This document shows, in pieces, positions 1 to 7,276 of a DNA stretch of 27,628 nucleotides. How positions within the stretch are numbered: position 1 is the first letter of the stretch; the number at the start of each line of letters is the position of its first letter. Location: contig CAYMAT010000016.1 in the NCBI GenBank assembly GCA_964388495.1, forward strand, positions 1-27,628, in the 5' to 3' direction. Source of the stretch: CAYMAT01 sp964388495 (lineage in GTDB: Bacteria > Patescibacteriota > Gracilibacteria > Peribacterales > Peribacteraceae). The notes below the pieces were generated by a model. The model did not search any database. It was not told where the DNA came from and saw only the letters and a program-made list of their open reading frames with translations. Position numbers and translations under genes: made by a program.

Positions 1-2
1 TC

Positions 3-79
3 GGGCAATTAGCTCAGCTGGTTAGAGCGTACGATTCACATTCGTAAGGTCACTGGTTCGAATCCAGTATTGCCCACCA
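3..79 (+). tRNA. tRNA-Val (anticodon CAC)
   Basis: A full cloverleaf can be folded by eye. The acceptor stem GGGCAAT (3-9) pairs with ATTGCCC (69-75). The D arm is GCTC/GAGC. The anticodon stem TACGA (30-34) pairs with TCGTA (42-46) around a 7-base loop TTCACAT, which places CAC at the anticodon. The T arm is ACTGG-TTCGAAT-CCAGT (52-68). The discriminator A and a genomically encoded CCA (77-79) follow. CAC reads GUG, so this is a valine tRNA. No variable-arm expansion is present. Confidence 0.95.
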
Positions 80-136
80 TCAATACATACAAGCCACCAC
101 TTCATTCTCCTGTCATCCCAACCTCCGTTTGGGTCG

Positions 137-165
137 TTGACCAGTTGCATGACATCGTCTGTACT
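137..165 (+). promoter_or_regulatory. sigma70-type promoter for the RelB-like gene, leaderless
   Basis: The -35 element is TTGACC (137-142), the spacer is 17 bases, and the -10 element is TGTACT (160-165). Six bases then separate it from the ATG at 172. This geometry puts the transcription start on or next to the start codon. It also supports 172 rather than the in-frame ATG at 70, which lies inside the tRNA. Confidence 0.55.
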
Positions 166-171
166 AGACCC

Positions 172-528
172 ATGAGCACCACCCTACAAGTCCGAACCGA
201 TGAAACGCTGAAGAAGGACGTTCAGCAGATCCTTTCCGGCCTGGGCCTCGATCTGAGCACGGCCATCAACATGTACCTCTCCCAGATCCGCCAGACCGGA
301 GGTATTCCCTTCAACGTCATCGTGGAAAAGAAGGTGGCGCAGGTGAAGGCGTACAAAGCCGCTAAAGCGGCTCGCGTGGTGAACGAGCAGAAGACGATGG
401 CTGCCGTGGCCAGCGCCCACAAGGCTGCGCCGGTGAAAAAGACGGTCGCCGCCCCCGCCAAGAGCGTCACCAAGAAGCCCGTTGCCAATCCTCAGAAAAA
501 AGGCTTCTGGAACGCGATTCTGGGATAA
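172..528 (+). CDS. RelB/DinJ-like ribbon-helix-helix protein with Lys/Ala-rich tail
   Basis: A protein of 118 aa. Residues 1-50 match the RelB/DinJ antitoxin N-terminus: MSTTLQVRTDETLKKD gives the DNA-contacting strand, followed by a helix with LGLDLSTAINMYLSQI and then GGIPFNV. This family forms ribbon-helix-helix dimers that bind operators and usually neutralises a RelE/YafQ RNase encoded next door. No toxin-like frame lies next to this gene. From about residue 55 the protein becomes a low-complexity Lys/Ala/Pro/Val tail (for example APVKKTVAAPAKS) that resembles histone H1 tails rather than a toxin-binding region. The start at 172 is chosen because the conserved domain begins there and a promoter ends 6 bases upstream. 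It may be an orphan antitoxin or a nucleoid-binding protein; the function is inferred only from the N-terminal domain. Confidence 0.8.
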   Translation: MSTTLQVRTDETLKKDVQQILSGLGLDLSTAINMYLSQIRQTGGIPFNVIVEKKVAQVKAYKAAKAARVVNEQKTMAAVASAHKAAPVKKTVAAPAKSVTKKPVANPQKKGFWNAILG

Positions 529-537
529 GAAGCGATC

Positions 538-565
538 TTGACTAAAGGGGTTTTTAGTATATATT
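538..565 (+). promoter_or_regulatory. sigma70-type promoter, leaderless
   Basis: The -35 element is TTGACT (538-543), the spacer is 16 bases, and the -10 element is TATATT (560-565). It is followed by TTTTTC and the ATG at 572. This is one of the best consensus matches in the window and predicts transcription starting at the ATG. Confidence 0.6.
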
Positions 566-571
566 TTTTTC

Positions 572-982
572 ATGGTCGCTTCGAATTTTTCGTTCAATGA
601 TTTTAGGGGCGAAAGCCCTTTTCTGCGTACCCGCTTCTCTATGGAACCTATGAAAACGGATGAAATGGAAGTCCCTACCGTGGTGGAGAAACTAGGGCGG
701 GATCAGCTGATAAAAGAATTGACCAATCAGGCTCATGAAGCCATTGATGCCATAGGAAATGCGCAGAAATTCAATGTTGAGAGTATAAAAATCCGTACTA
801 CAGCAATGATCCGGCGGTCGTTGGTGCGTTTGCGAATGGATCGTAAGAGTGTTCAGTCTTTGGTGGATACCGTGGTCGACAGGCTTCAGGCGGAAGGCCC
901 TGAAAAAACAGTTCAATCCATATATGCGGTTATGGAAGAATCCTTTGGTAACAGAGGGTATCCGGAAAAGAAAACCGCCTAA
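572..982 (+). CDS. hypothetical helical protein
   Basis: A protein of 136 aa that I do not recognise. It is mostly charged and predicted helical after residue 25, with segments such as GRDQLIKELTNQAHEAIDAI and IRRSLVRLRMDRKSVQSLVD. It has no signal peptide, membrane segment or cysteine motif. The ATG at 572 is preferred because a good promoter ends 6 bases upstream. In-frame ATGs at 641 and 650 are alternatives, and they would leave a leader containing a small GGGC-GAAA-GCCC hairpin (607-618). Its stop codon overlaps the stop of the convergent gene on the other strand by 4 bases. Confidence 0.6.
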   Translation: MVASNFSFNDFRGESPFLRTRFSMEPMKTDEMEVPTVVEKLGRDQLIKELTNQAHEAIDAIGNAQKFNVESIKIRTTAMIRRSLVRLRMDRKSVQSLVDTVVDRLQAEGPEKTVQSIYAVMEESFGNRGYPEKKTA

Positions 983-993
983 GACGGGTTTTT
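971..993. terminator. possible bidirectional terminator at overlapping stops
   Basis: AAAACC (971-976) can pair with GGTTTT (987-992) around a 10-base loop, giving T-rich tracts on both strands. The stem is short and AT-rich. It sits exactly where two convergent genes overlap by their stop codons, and that placement is the main support. Confidence 0.3.
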
Positions 994-1299
994 GAGGACT
1001 GAAGCAGGGATGCTGTTTCCCGTAAGAATGGAATCGATCACTGTTCCGGTTTTTTCTGCCATGATAAAAGATTCCAGAATGATCAGGGGCGGATATCTTT
1101 TTCCGTACAAGAGGGTTATTGCCCTGTTTTCAATATTTTGAGCGTAACTACGGATGGCCGCCAGCTGGTCGCGAACATCGTCCTTTTCGTTCTCCGTTAG
1201 CCTCACGCGTGGGCTCCAGATCTTTTCCCACAATGAAGGCGTTTCAATGCCGTCGCAGTCTTTCAAGATATTTCCACAGATCTCCCGAACTTTTTCCAT
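979..1299 (-). CDS. hypothetical small protein
   Basis: A protein of 106 aa beginning MEKVREICGNILKDCDG. It is charged and helical, with no recognisable domain, signal peptide or membrane segment. The frame stays open upstream to 1425, but the extra 42 residues are Cys/His/Pro-rich, look non-coding and would run into the rluA-like gene, so the ATG at 1299 is chosen. It is convergent with the preceding gene, with a 4-base stop overlap. No neighbour suggests a function. Confidence 0.5.
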   Translation of the reverse strand: MEKVREICGNILKDCDGIETPSLWEKIWSPRVRLTENEKDDVRDQLAAIRSYAQNIENRAITLLYGKRYPPLIILESFIMAEKTGTVIDSILTGNSIPASVLKNPS

Positions 1300-1400
1300 T
1301 GTTTGCCTGTACGTGCGAACGTGCTCCGCATGCGCTGGCGTAGTGTATCGATGATGCAGATCGTGGTCGGGGAGGGGGACACACAATCGCAGGGGTCGGC

Positions 1401-2183
1401 ATGCAAAACTGTGTTCTATGCCCATGGTGCGACGCTACCGGCACTTCTTTGCGTTATGCAAACGGTCTCCGGCATGGTGTGGGTATTTTGGCCGATTCAT
1501 GCGAGAATGTCCCCGTGTCCATTAGTCCTGATCGCATCCTCTATAAAGACGAATCGATTCTTGCGGTGAATAAGCTGCCGCAGGAACTGGTGGTCAAAGC
1601 TCCGGGTCCGCAGCACAAATTGCCGCTCCTGGATTTCCTTAAAAAGGACTATCCGGAACTGCATCCGCTCAACCGTCTGGATTTTGAGACGTCGGGAGTG
1701 GTGCTCTTCGCGCGCAAAAAAGAGATCGTCAAAAAGGTTGTCGACAGCGACTTCGCGGGTTGGACTAAGACATACCGGACCATCGTGGCCGGTCACGTGC
1801 CGCAGATGAAGGGGGAAATCACCACGCCTCTCCCGGCACGGAGCAAGGGTGGGGGAATGGTGCCGGCTAAGAGCAGCTACCGGGTCCTGGAGCGTCTCAA
1901 GGACGCCACGTACCTGGAGGTGCAGATTGAAACCGGCCGCCACCACCAGATCCGCAAGCATTTTGCGGGTATCGGCCATGCACTTCTCCTGGATGACGTG
2001 TATGGAAAACCCAACATCAACCGCAACTTCGCTCGCAAATACCACTTCCAAAGGTTCTTTTTGCATGCGGCGCACACCTCGTTCCCGCACCCCACCCAGA
2101 ACGGCAAGCGGGTGGAGGTGGATGCGCCCCTGCCGCCGTCTTTTGAAAAGCTCCTGACAATGCTGCGGAACAAGTCCGTGTGA
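1401..2183 (+). CDS. RluA-family pseudouridine synthase
   Basis: Isomerises specific uridines to pseudouridine in rRNA or tRNA. The catalytic RLD-x-x-TSG block is visible as LNRLDFETSGVVLFAR, with the RLD Asp as nucleophile. The family usually has His before RLD and here it is Asn. Other family blocks follow: KTYRTIVAGHVP, the GEITTPL segment, YRVLE, ETGRHHQIRKHFAGIGHALLLDD and VYG. There is no S4 domain. At most 260 aa. The first roughly 40 residues (with CVLCPWC) precede the domain, which starts near ILYKDESILAVNKLP. GTG at 1515 is therefore a plausible true start; no promoter-to-start spacing decides it. The stop at 2183 overlaps the predicted -10 region of trpS. Target site and subfamily cannot be assigned. 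Confidence 0.88.
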   Translation: MQNCVLCPWCDATGTSLRYANGLRHGVGILADSCENVPVSISPDRILYKDESILAVNKLPQELVVKAPGPQHKLPLLDFLKKDYPELHPLNRLDFETSGVVLFARKKEIVKKVVDSDFAGWTKTYRTIVAGHVPQMKGEITTPLPARSKGGGMVPAKSSYRVLERLKDATYLEVQIETGRHHQIRKHFAGIGHALLLDDVYGKPNINRNFARKYHFQRFFLHAAHTSFPHPTQNGKRVEVDAPLPPSFEKLLTMLRNKSV

Positions 2184-2189
2184 TATCAT
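2181..2189 (+). promoter_or_regulatory. extended -10 promoter for trpS, leaderless
   Basis: TGATATCAT is a TGn extended -10 with a 5/6 match to TATAAT (TATCAT, 2184-2189). It overlaps the stop codon of the upstream gene and ends 6 bases before the trpS ATG at 2196. No clear -35 is seen, as is common with extended -10 promoters. Confidence 0.5.
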
Positions 2190-2195
2190 CCGGAC

Positions 2196-3164
2196 ATGCG
2201 TGTTCTCTCGGGAATCCAACCATCCGGTATTGCCCACTTGGGGAATTATTTCGGTTACATCCAGCCCAATGTTTCCCTGCTGGATGAAGGCGAGATTTTC
2301 CTGATGATCGCCGATCTCCATGCGCTCACGACGGTCCATAATGGTAAAGATCTGCAGACCTATCGTCGGGACGTGGCTCTTGATCTCCTGGCCTGCGGTT
2401 TTGATCCCCAGAAAGGGACATTGTTTTACCAATCGGATGTTCCCGAGCATGCGGAATTGATGTGGATTCTCACGAATGTGACGCCCATGGGCCTTCTTGA
2501 AAGGGCTGTCAGCTTCAAGGACAAGGTCCAGCAGGGTTTGGATGCGAACGTCGGGCTCTTCACGTACCCGGTTCTCCAGGCAGCGGATATCCTCATCTAT
2601 CAGGCGGATACCGTTCCCGTGGGCAAGGACCAGAAACAGCACATCGAGATGGCGCGTGATATCGCACAGAAATTCAATGCACGGTACGGGGACGATTTCT
2701 TTGTCCTGCCTGAGCCGAAAATCAGAGAGGAAGTGGCGGTGGTACCGGGTGTGGACGGACGCAAAATGAGCAAGAGCTACGGCAATACCATTCCGCTCTT
2801 TGATGAGAAGGCGATGAAGAAAGCCATCATGGGCATTGTCACGGACAGCAAGGGGATGACTGATCCCAAAGATCCGGACACCTGCGCGATTTTCCAGATC
2901 CACAAGCTCTTCTTGTCCGCTGCCGAGCAAAAGGCCCTCGCCGCCGAGTACAAGAACGGTCTCCCGTACGGCGAGGCCAAAAAGAGGCTCCTCCAAACCG
3001 TGATGGATCACTTCGCCCCCATGCGCAAGAAGCGTGAGGAATTGGCCAAGAATTCCAAAATCCTGGAAGAGATCGTGGAAAGCGGAGCAGCAAAAGCCCG
3101 CGCAGTGGCGCAGAAAACCATGGGTCGCGTGCGCAAGGCCATCGGCTTATCCACTATCGCTTAA
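2196..3164 (+). CDS. trpS: tryptophan--tRNA ligase
   Basis: Charges tRNA-Trp with tryptophan using ATP in the cytoplasm. The protein is 322 aa, the normal length for bacterial class Ic TrpS. The N-terminus MRVLSGIQPSGIAHLGNYFG holds the HIGH-equivalent (AHLG), and the KMSKS loop is intact in DGRKMSKSYGNT. The tryptophan and Mg-site region TYPVLQAADILIYQADTVPV followed by GKDQKQHIEMARDIA is characteristic. The C-terminal helical anticodon-binding domain ends in Lys/Arg-rich helices. It is followed after 5 bases by a secreted-protein gene and then maf, so the three probably form one transcript. Nothing looks degraded. Confidence 0.97.
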   Translation: MRVLSGIQPSGIAHLGNYFGYIQPNVSLLDEGEIFLMIADLHALTTVHNGKDLQTYRRDVALDLLACGFDPQKGTLFYQSDVPEHAELMWILTNVTPMGLLERAVSFKDKVQQGLDANVGLFTYPVLQAADILIYQADTVPVGKDQKQHIEMARDIAQKFNARYGDDFFVLPEPKIREEVAVVPGVDGRKMSKSYGNTIPLFDEKAMKKAIMGIVTDSKGMTDPKDPDTCAIFQIHKLFLSAAEQKALAAEYKNGLPYGEAKKRLLQTVMDHFAPMRKKREELAKNSKILEEIVESGAAKARAVAQKTMGRVRKAIGLSTIA

Positions 3165-3169
3165 AGACT

Positions 3170-3832
3170 ATGAACCGCAAATTCCTCATTGTTCTCATCA
3201 TTGCACTTCTGGTGGGGGCGTATGTACCGCTGGCGTTTGGTCAAACCGCCGTGGCGGCCGTTTCCAAGGAATCCATCATCCGCTCGCAACAGAGTTCATC
3301 CCTTCTGCACCGCGCGTATACCGTGCAGGACCGCAGGGATTTCAACGCCGCGCTGGAGATTTACCGCGAATATCTCCGGCAGGGGGTGACGGATCTGATC
3401 CGTCCCAGTATCACGGACAGGGATTCGATCGATGTGTACCTGAGGCACCCTCTGGAGCCTGATCGCGACGTCAGTAAGCGTGCTTTGGAGGTACCCTCCG
3501 CACCCAAGGATTACGTTCCTCCCGTCCAGGATTTGTACAGTGAGAAAGAGCTTACATCCCTCCAGCGTTCCACATTGCAGCGGGCTGTGCGCATTGGTCG
3601 ATGCTGGGATTTCCCGCAGTTCTCCGCGGGCTTTGCCCAGCTCTGCAGGAAACTGGTGAAGAATGCGATTGTGCTGGACACATCGGGTCTGCGGAGCGAC
3701 ATCCAGGCATTGCAGGAGAAGCGTCTCAAGGAACAGGAGAGGGTGGTACGCACCTACGTGCGCGAGACTGCGCGCCAGCAGCGCATCCAGGGCACGCGCG
3801 GGGAGCCCACACAGAAAACCTACACCAGGTAA
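3170..3832 (+). CDS. secreted or membrane-anchored protein of unknown function
   Basis: A protein of 220 aa. The N-terminus MNRKFLIVLIIALLVGAYVPLAFG is a clear signal sequence: Lys/Arg, a hydrophobic core, and possible cleavage after AFG. The mature part begins with helices (LLHRAYTVQDRRDFNAALEI then YREYLRQG) that resemble a single TPR-like helical hairpin. It then has a charged middle and a long basic C-terminal helix. Two cysteines (GRCWDF and QLCRKL) could form one disulfide. No enzymatic motif is visible. It lies 5 bases after trpS and 2 bases before maf, so it is probably co-transcribed; that position says little about function. Confidence 0.7.
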   Translation: MNRKFLIVLIIALLVGAYVPLAFGQTAVAAVSKESIIRSQQSSSLLHRAYTVQDRRDFNAALEIYREYLRQGVTDLIRPSITDRDSIDVYLRHPLEPDRDVSKRALEVPSAPKDYVPPVQDLYSEKELTSLQRSTLQRAVRIGRCWDFPQFSAGFAQLCRKLVKNAIVLDTSGLRSDIQALQEKRLKEQERVVRTYVRETARQQRIQGTRGEPTQKTYTR

Positions 3833-3834
3833 TC

Positions 3835-4407
3835 ATGGCCAGAGTGATCCTCGCCTCCGCCAGCCCACAGAGAAAAACCCTGCTCCAGGGGCTGGGTATT
3901 CCCTTTGAGGTGATACCGAGTTGTGTGGACGAGGCCGCGCATCCGGAAAAGGATCCCGCCAAGCGCGCATTGCAGCTGAGTACCCTCAAGGCACGCGATG
4001 TGCATGCAAAGAACCCCGGTACGGTGGTGATCGGTTGCGATACCCTGGTGGTATCTGCCGACGGAACGCTCCTGGAAAAGCCCATGGATGAGGAAGAGGC
4101 CAAAAAAATGCTGCAACTCCAGTCCGGCAAGGTGTCACTGGTGCATTCCGGGCTTACGGTGATGGATGCCAATGGCAAAGAGCAGCTTGGTGTCAGTACA
4201 TCGTCCGTACACTTTGCAGAACTCTCGCCCGGGCAGATCGATTGGTGGATACAATCCGGAAACTGGAAAGACCGTTCCGGCGGTTTTCAGATAGACGGAC
4301 CGGGTCAGACGCTCATACGCCATATAGAAGGGGACTGGACGTCCATAGTGGGACTGCCGGTCTATCTTCTGGGAACCATGCTGCCCCTTACGGGCGTGAG
4401 GATTTAG
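3835..4407 (+). CDS. maf: Maf-like nucleoside triphosphate pyrophosphatase
   Basis: Maf proteins hydrolyse non-canonical or house-cleaning NTPs (such as dTTP/UTP or modified nucleotides) to NMP and pyrophosphate. This one is 190 aa, normal for the family. The signature VILASASPQRKTLLQGLGI contains the SxxR substrate-binding loop. GCDTLVVSADGTLLEKP carries the catalytic Asp, and LQSGKVSLVHSGLTV is the conserved Q-SG-K region. The last family block, usually KAGAYGIQG, here reads RSGGFQIDGPG, a noticeable deviation in the substrate pocket. It starts 2 bases after the preceding stop and its stop overlaps the convergent gene by 4 bases. The choice between dTTP/UTP-type and YceF-type cannot be made safely. 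Confidence 0.92.
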   Translation: MARVILASASPQRKTLLQGLGIPFEVIPSCVDEAAHPEKDPAKRALQLSTLKARDVHAKNPGTVVIGCDTLVVSADGTLLEKPMDEEEAKKMLQLQSGKVSLVHSGLTVMDANGKEQLGVSTSSVHFAELSPGQIDWWIQSGNWKDRSGGFQIDGPGQTLIRHIEGDWTSIVGLPVYLLGTMLPLTGVRI

Positions 4408-5180
4408 GGCACGGTGGTTCCGCTGCCCGTTCCCCAGTCCGGAGTTGCGCAATTTCCGAGATTTTGCAGGAGCGATGCAGCGCGCTCTGCGTTCACAGTG
4501 CTCTTAAGCGCGCTTCTCATGGCGCTCTCGGCATCGGCCATGCAGTTTCTGAGTGAGACGGACATGAGGGATCCGCTGCCGGTCTGTTCCTCCGTTCCGG
4601 TCACCAGCGCGGAATGCGTGAGGGCGCGGTCCACGGAGGCTTTGATCCATGCGGAATGCAACGGCATGCGGTATTTGGTGTGGAGGTTCTTGAGTGCCGT
4701 CACCAGGCTGTCCTTGGTGTTGAATACTCCAGCGTCCACCCCGCGGATCATCGTTTCCTCGGCATCCGTAAACGCGCCCAGCGCGGTGAGAACCTCCTTG
4801 CGTACGGGCTGTGTAATATCGGGCAGAGCCGTAGTGTAGTCTTTCTGCTTGAGCAGAAGGTCATGCTCCCACTGCAGATCGCTCCCCACGCACCGGTTGA
4901 GTACGGAAACCACCTGCGCTTTGTTGGCCCGTCGCAATTCCTGACGGCAATCCAGCCGGTGTGCATCGCGCTTTTCGGCAAATTCTTTCCTGGCTTTCAC
5001 CCAGGCAGCGGTGAGGGTCTTTTCCCTTTCCGTCCCGTCGCCAAAAGCAGCCAAACGGCGTGATCGATCACTCATGACCGACGGATCTTCAAGGATAGTT
5101 CCGGAGGATGCGCTGGCAGCGGATGCCCCCAGGAACAAGACGAGGCCCAAAAGACAGGCAAGAGACACTCTGTGCGTCAT
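4404..5180 (-). CDS. secreted protein of unknown function in the glycogen operon
   Basis: A protein of 258 aa with a signal peptide MTHRVSLACLLGLVLFLGAS followed by AASASSG, probable cleavage near ASA. The mature chain is helical and has four cysteines (in DCRQEL, NRCVGSD, RNCMAD and GNCATP), enough for two disulfides. It ends in a Gly/Ser/Thr tail. No catalytic motif is seen. The start ATG (5178-5180) overlaps the stop of the GH15 gene in an ATGA junction, so it is translationally coupled as the last gene of the GT4-GH57-GH15 operon. The open frame upstream of 5180 is antisense-like and was not used. Function unknown. Confidence 0.7.
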   Translation of the reverse strand: MTHRVSLACLLGLVLFLGASAASASSGTILEDPSVMSDRSRRLAAFGDGTEREKTLTAAWVKARKEFAEKRDAHRLDCRQELRRANKAQVVSVLNRCVGSDLQWEHDLLLKQKDYTTALPDITQPVRKEVLTALGAFTDAEETMIRGVDAGVFNTKDSLVTALKNLHTKYRMPLHSAWIKASVDRALTHSALVTGTEEQTGSGSLMSVSLRNCMADAESAMRSALKSTVNAERAASLLQNLGNCATPDWGTGSGTTVP

Positions 5181-7237
5181 TTGGGAGTCACTATACCCCA
5201 AAACTCCTTTTCCTTGGCAAGGAAGAGCAGGACAGTGTCCACAAACGTGGCATGGCTCCACGTGAGTGGCGCCACGGAGAGCGGGGCACCCGTATAGGGA
5301 TGCATTTGTTCGGGAAGCAGCCCTGCGGGAGACGCTTTTTTGGATGCCCAGGAGAGGATGGCACGCGCTTCTTCCAGATCTTCCGGCCGCTTGGCCTTGG
5401 CGATCTGCCATTGCGCCAGCCAGAGCGTGGTGATGATCCACGGGTTCCCCGGCACCGTCGCGTAATCATTGGTCTGACCGTGGTAATGATCCACGGGGTA
5501 GCGGGCCAATCCCCCCACATCCGTGTGAACGGTCAGTGCCTTCTGCAGCTGTTCCATGGTGGAGACGACGCGCGGGTCATCGGCCGGCAGGATCCCCAGC
5601 ATCCAGATGGCGGCGATGCTGGCATCCGGCGTGAGGTCTCGGTTCCATGTGCCATCCGCGTTTCTGGAGATTTTTTTGACGAAGCGCTGCTCCTTTTCGT
5701 CAAACAAATGGAACAGGAGTGCCTGTCGCACCTCGTCCGCGGCTGCCTGATAGCGCTCGGAATGGCGCAGGTGTCCCAGTGCATGCGCGATGTGCGCCGC
5801 ACCCTGCAGCCCCGCCACCACGCTGGCCGTGGTGTAGGTGAAAATGCCGCGGTGCTCCTCCCATGGGTCGTAGCTGGGGAGGGGGAGACCGGTTTCCGGA
5901 TCGCGGAACTCGGTCAAGAAATCCGCCGCTTTCTTCATGAAACGTTCGTACATGTCCTGGATGAACTCAAAATCCTGCGCGTCCTCAAAGTGCTTCCAGA
6001 GCGCGTAGAGGGGCAATGCGGTTTCATCTTCCTGGATGGGCAGTTGCGCGTGCCCGTTGCGGATCCAGGGGTGCCATGAGGAACCCACGGAACCGTCCGG
6101 ATTGTATTTATGCAGCATGTAGCCGTCCGGCGTCTGCGCGGTGGAGCAGAAAGTGAAGAATTTGCGCGTTACTTCGCCGTACCCCGCGCGGTCCAAAGCC
6201 AGCGATACAAAGGCCCCGTCGCGCGGCCACACGTAGGTGTAGGTGTCGCGGTTGAACGCCATGATATCGCTGTCCGCCGCCGCCACTATCCCCCCGTGGT
6301 TGTCCACGTGGGTGCGGATGGTGAGCAGGCTGCGTTTGTACAGCTCCACCACATCCGGGGGCAGGGAGCCAAAGTCCCGCTGGATTTTATTGGTCCAGCT
6401 TTTCCAGTAATTGCGGCAGTTACGGTGCAGGCGGTCGGGCGACTCGCGCAAAATGAGCTGCTGAAGCTGGAGCACCTGGGGCAGGTTTTTATCCAGGCAC
6501 AGCCAGAGGATGACATCGGTAGTGCCTTCTGCAGGGACGATGCAGTGCACGGCGACCGTGGAATCCACGGATCCTTGCTCGATGGGGTTCCCCGAAAGTT
6601 CGCCGTCTTCCGCGTCCCGCCAGGTGCCTTCCAAGCCGCGGTAATCGGCCTTTCCCACGCAGAACTGGCTGATTCCGCAGGTTTTCATTTCCTCCATGCT
6701 GCGTAGGATGGAGGCGAATTTCCCCCCGCGCTCGCCCGTGCTGCACACAATGGGCCGGTCGGTCTGTGCGCCTACCAGGATGTACCGTTTTTCGCGGTAA
6801 TGAATGACGCTGTTGGTGTAGGGTTCGTAGAAGGCGGTGTCTTTCTGTTTGTCCCCGTAAATGTGGAAGTCGTGGTGGAAAAAGCAGCGTACGCGCTTCT
6901 CCGTCTTATCCGTCGACGAGATTTTCAGATGACGGATGAGCACGTTATGCACGGGGTGCACGTAGTCGCATGCCACCACATGCAGGCCCAGCCGGTCGTT
7001 GGTCAGGAGTGAATCGCCCACCAGCGTCTCCGCCTCATAGCGCGGTTGTACGGTCCAGGACGGATCGTCCCACCAGGCGAATCCCTTTCCCTCGGTCATC
7101 ATGCCCACGCGGTGCACGTGGCCGTAGGTGGTCTGGTCCTCCATCCCCACGTACGGGTAGTAGAGGTCGCGCATCTGCAGGCGTTCATCGAATGTCGCGA
7201 GCATGGTGCCGTTGCCGAGAACAAGTGAGCGGGGCAT
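5177..7237 (-). CDS. glycoside hydrolase family 15 glucoamylase-like protein
   Basis: GH15 enzymes release glucose from the non-reducing ends of alpha-glucans by inversion. The protein is 686 aa with the two-part bacterial/archaeal layout. An N-terminal beta-sandwich begins MPRSLVLGNGTMLATFDERL and contains RDLYYPYVG. A C-terminal (alpha/alpha)6 barrel follows, with YTYVWPRDGAFVSLALDRAG and the general-acid motif LPIQEDETALPLYAL. The position that in many GH15 enzymes carries the base Glu (W-x-H-A-E) here reads TWSHATFVD, with Thr. There is no signal peptide, so it is cytoplasmic and likely acts on stored glycogen or on GH57 products. ATG at 7237 is chosen because the domain starts there; another ATG at 7267 would add 10 non-family residues. 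It lies second to last in the operon, 39 bases after GH57. Confidence 0.92.
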   Translation of the reverse strand: MPRSLVLGNGTMLATFDERLQMRDLYYPYVGMEDQTTYGHVHRVGMMTEGKGFAWWDDPSWTVQPRYEAETLVGDSLLTNDRLGLHVVACDYVHPVHNVLIRHLKISSTDKTEKRVRCFFHHDFHIYGDKQKDTAFYEPYTNSVIHYREKRYILVGAQTDRPIVCSTGERGGKFASILRSMEEMKTCGISQFCVGKADYRGLEGTWRDAEDGELSGNPIEQGSVDSTVAVHCIVPAEGTTDVILWLCLDKNLPQVLQLQQLILRESPDRLHRNCRNYWKSWTNKIQRDFGSLPPDVVELYKRSLLTIRTHVDNHGGIVAAADSDIMAFNRDTYTYVWPRDGAFVSLALDRAGYGEVTRKFFTFCSTAQTPDGYMLHKYNPDGSVGSSWHPWIRNGHAQLPIQEDETALPLYALWKHFEDAQDFEFIQDMYERFMKKAADFLTEFRDPETGLPLPSYDPWEEHRGIFTYTTASVVAGLQGAAHIAHALGHLRHSERYQAAADEVRQALLFHLFDEKEQRFVKKISRNADGTWNRDLTPDASIAAIWMLGILPADDPRVVSTMEQLQKALTVHTDVGGLARYPVDHYHGQTNDYATVPGNPWIITTLWLAQWQIAKAKRPEDLEEARAILSWASKKASPAGLLPEQMHPYTGAPLSVAPLTWSHATFVDTVLLFLAKEKEFWGIVTPK

Positions 7238-7276
7238 AGAGGAGAAAAAAATGCAAATCCAAGACATGGAACCCAG

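Noticed and set aside
1300..1425. Upstream extension of the minus-strand gene at 979-1299
   Set aside because: The extension is Cys/His/Pro-rich, unlike the rest of the protein, and would overlap the 5' end of the rluA-like gene.
1497..3011. A 504-codon open frame on the minus strand opposite rluA and trpS
   Set aside because: It is the antisense of two firmly identified genes, shows no family motif, and arises from the GC-rich third codon positions of the real genes.
5108..6079. A 323-codon plus-strand frame opposite the GH15 gene
   Set aside because: Antisense shadow of GH15; composition and lack of motifs argue against coding.
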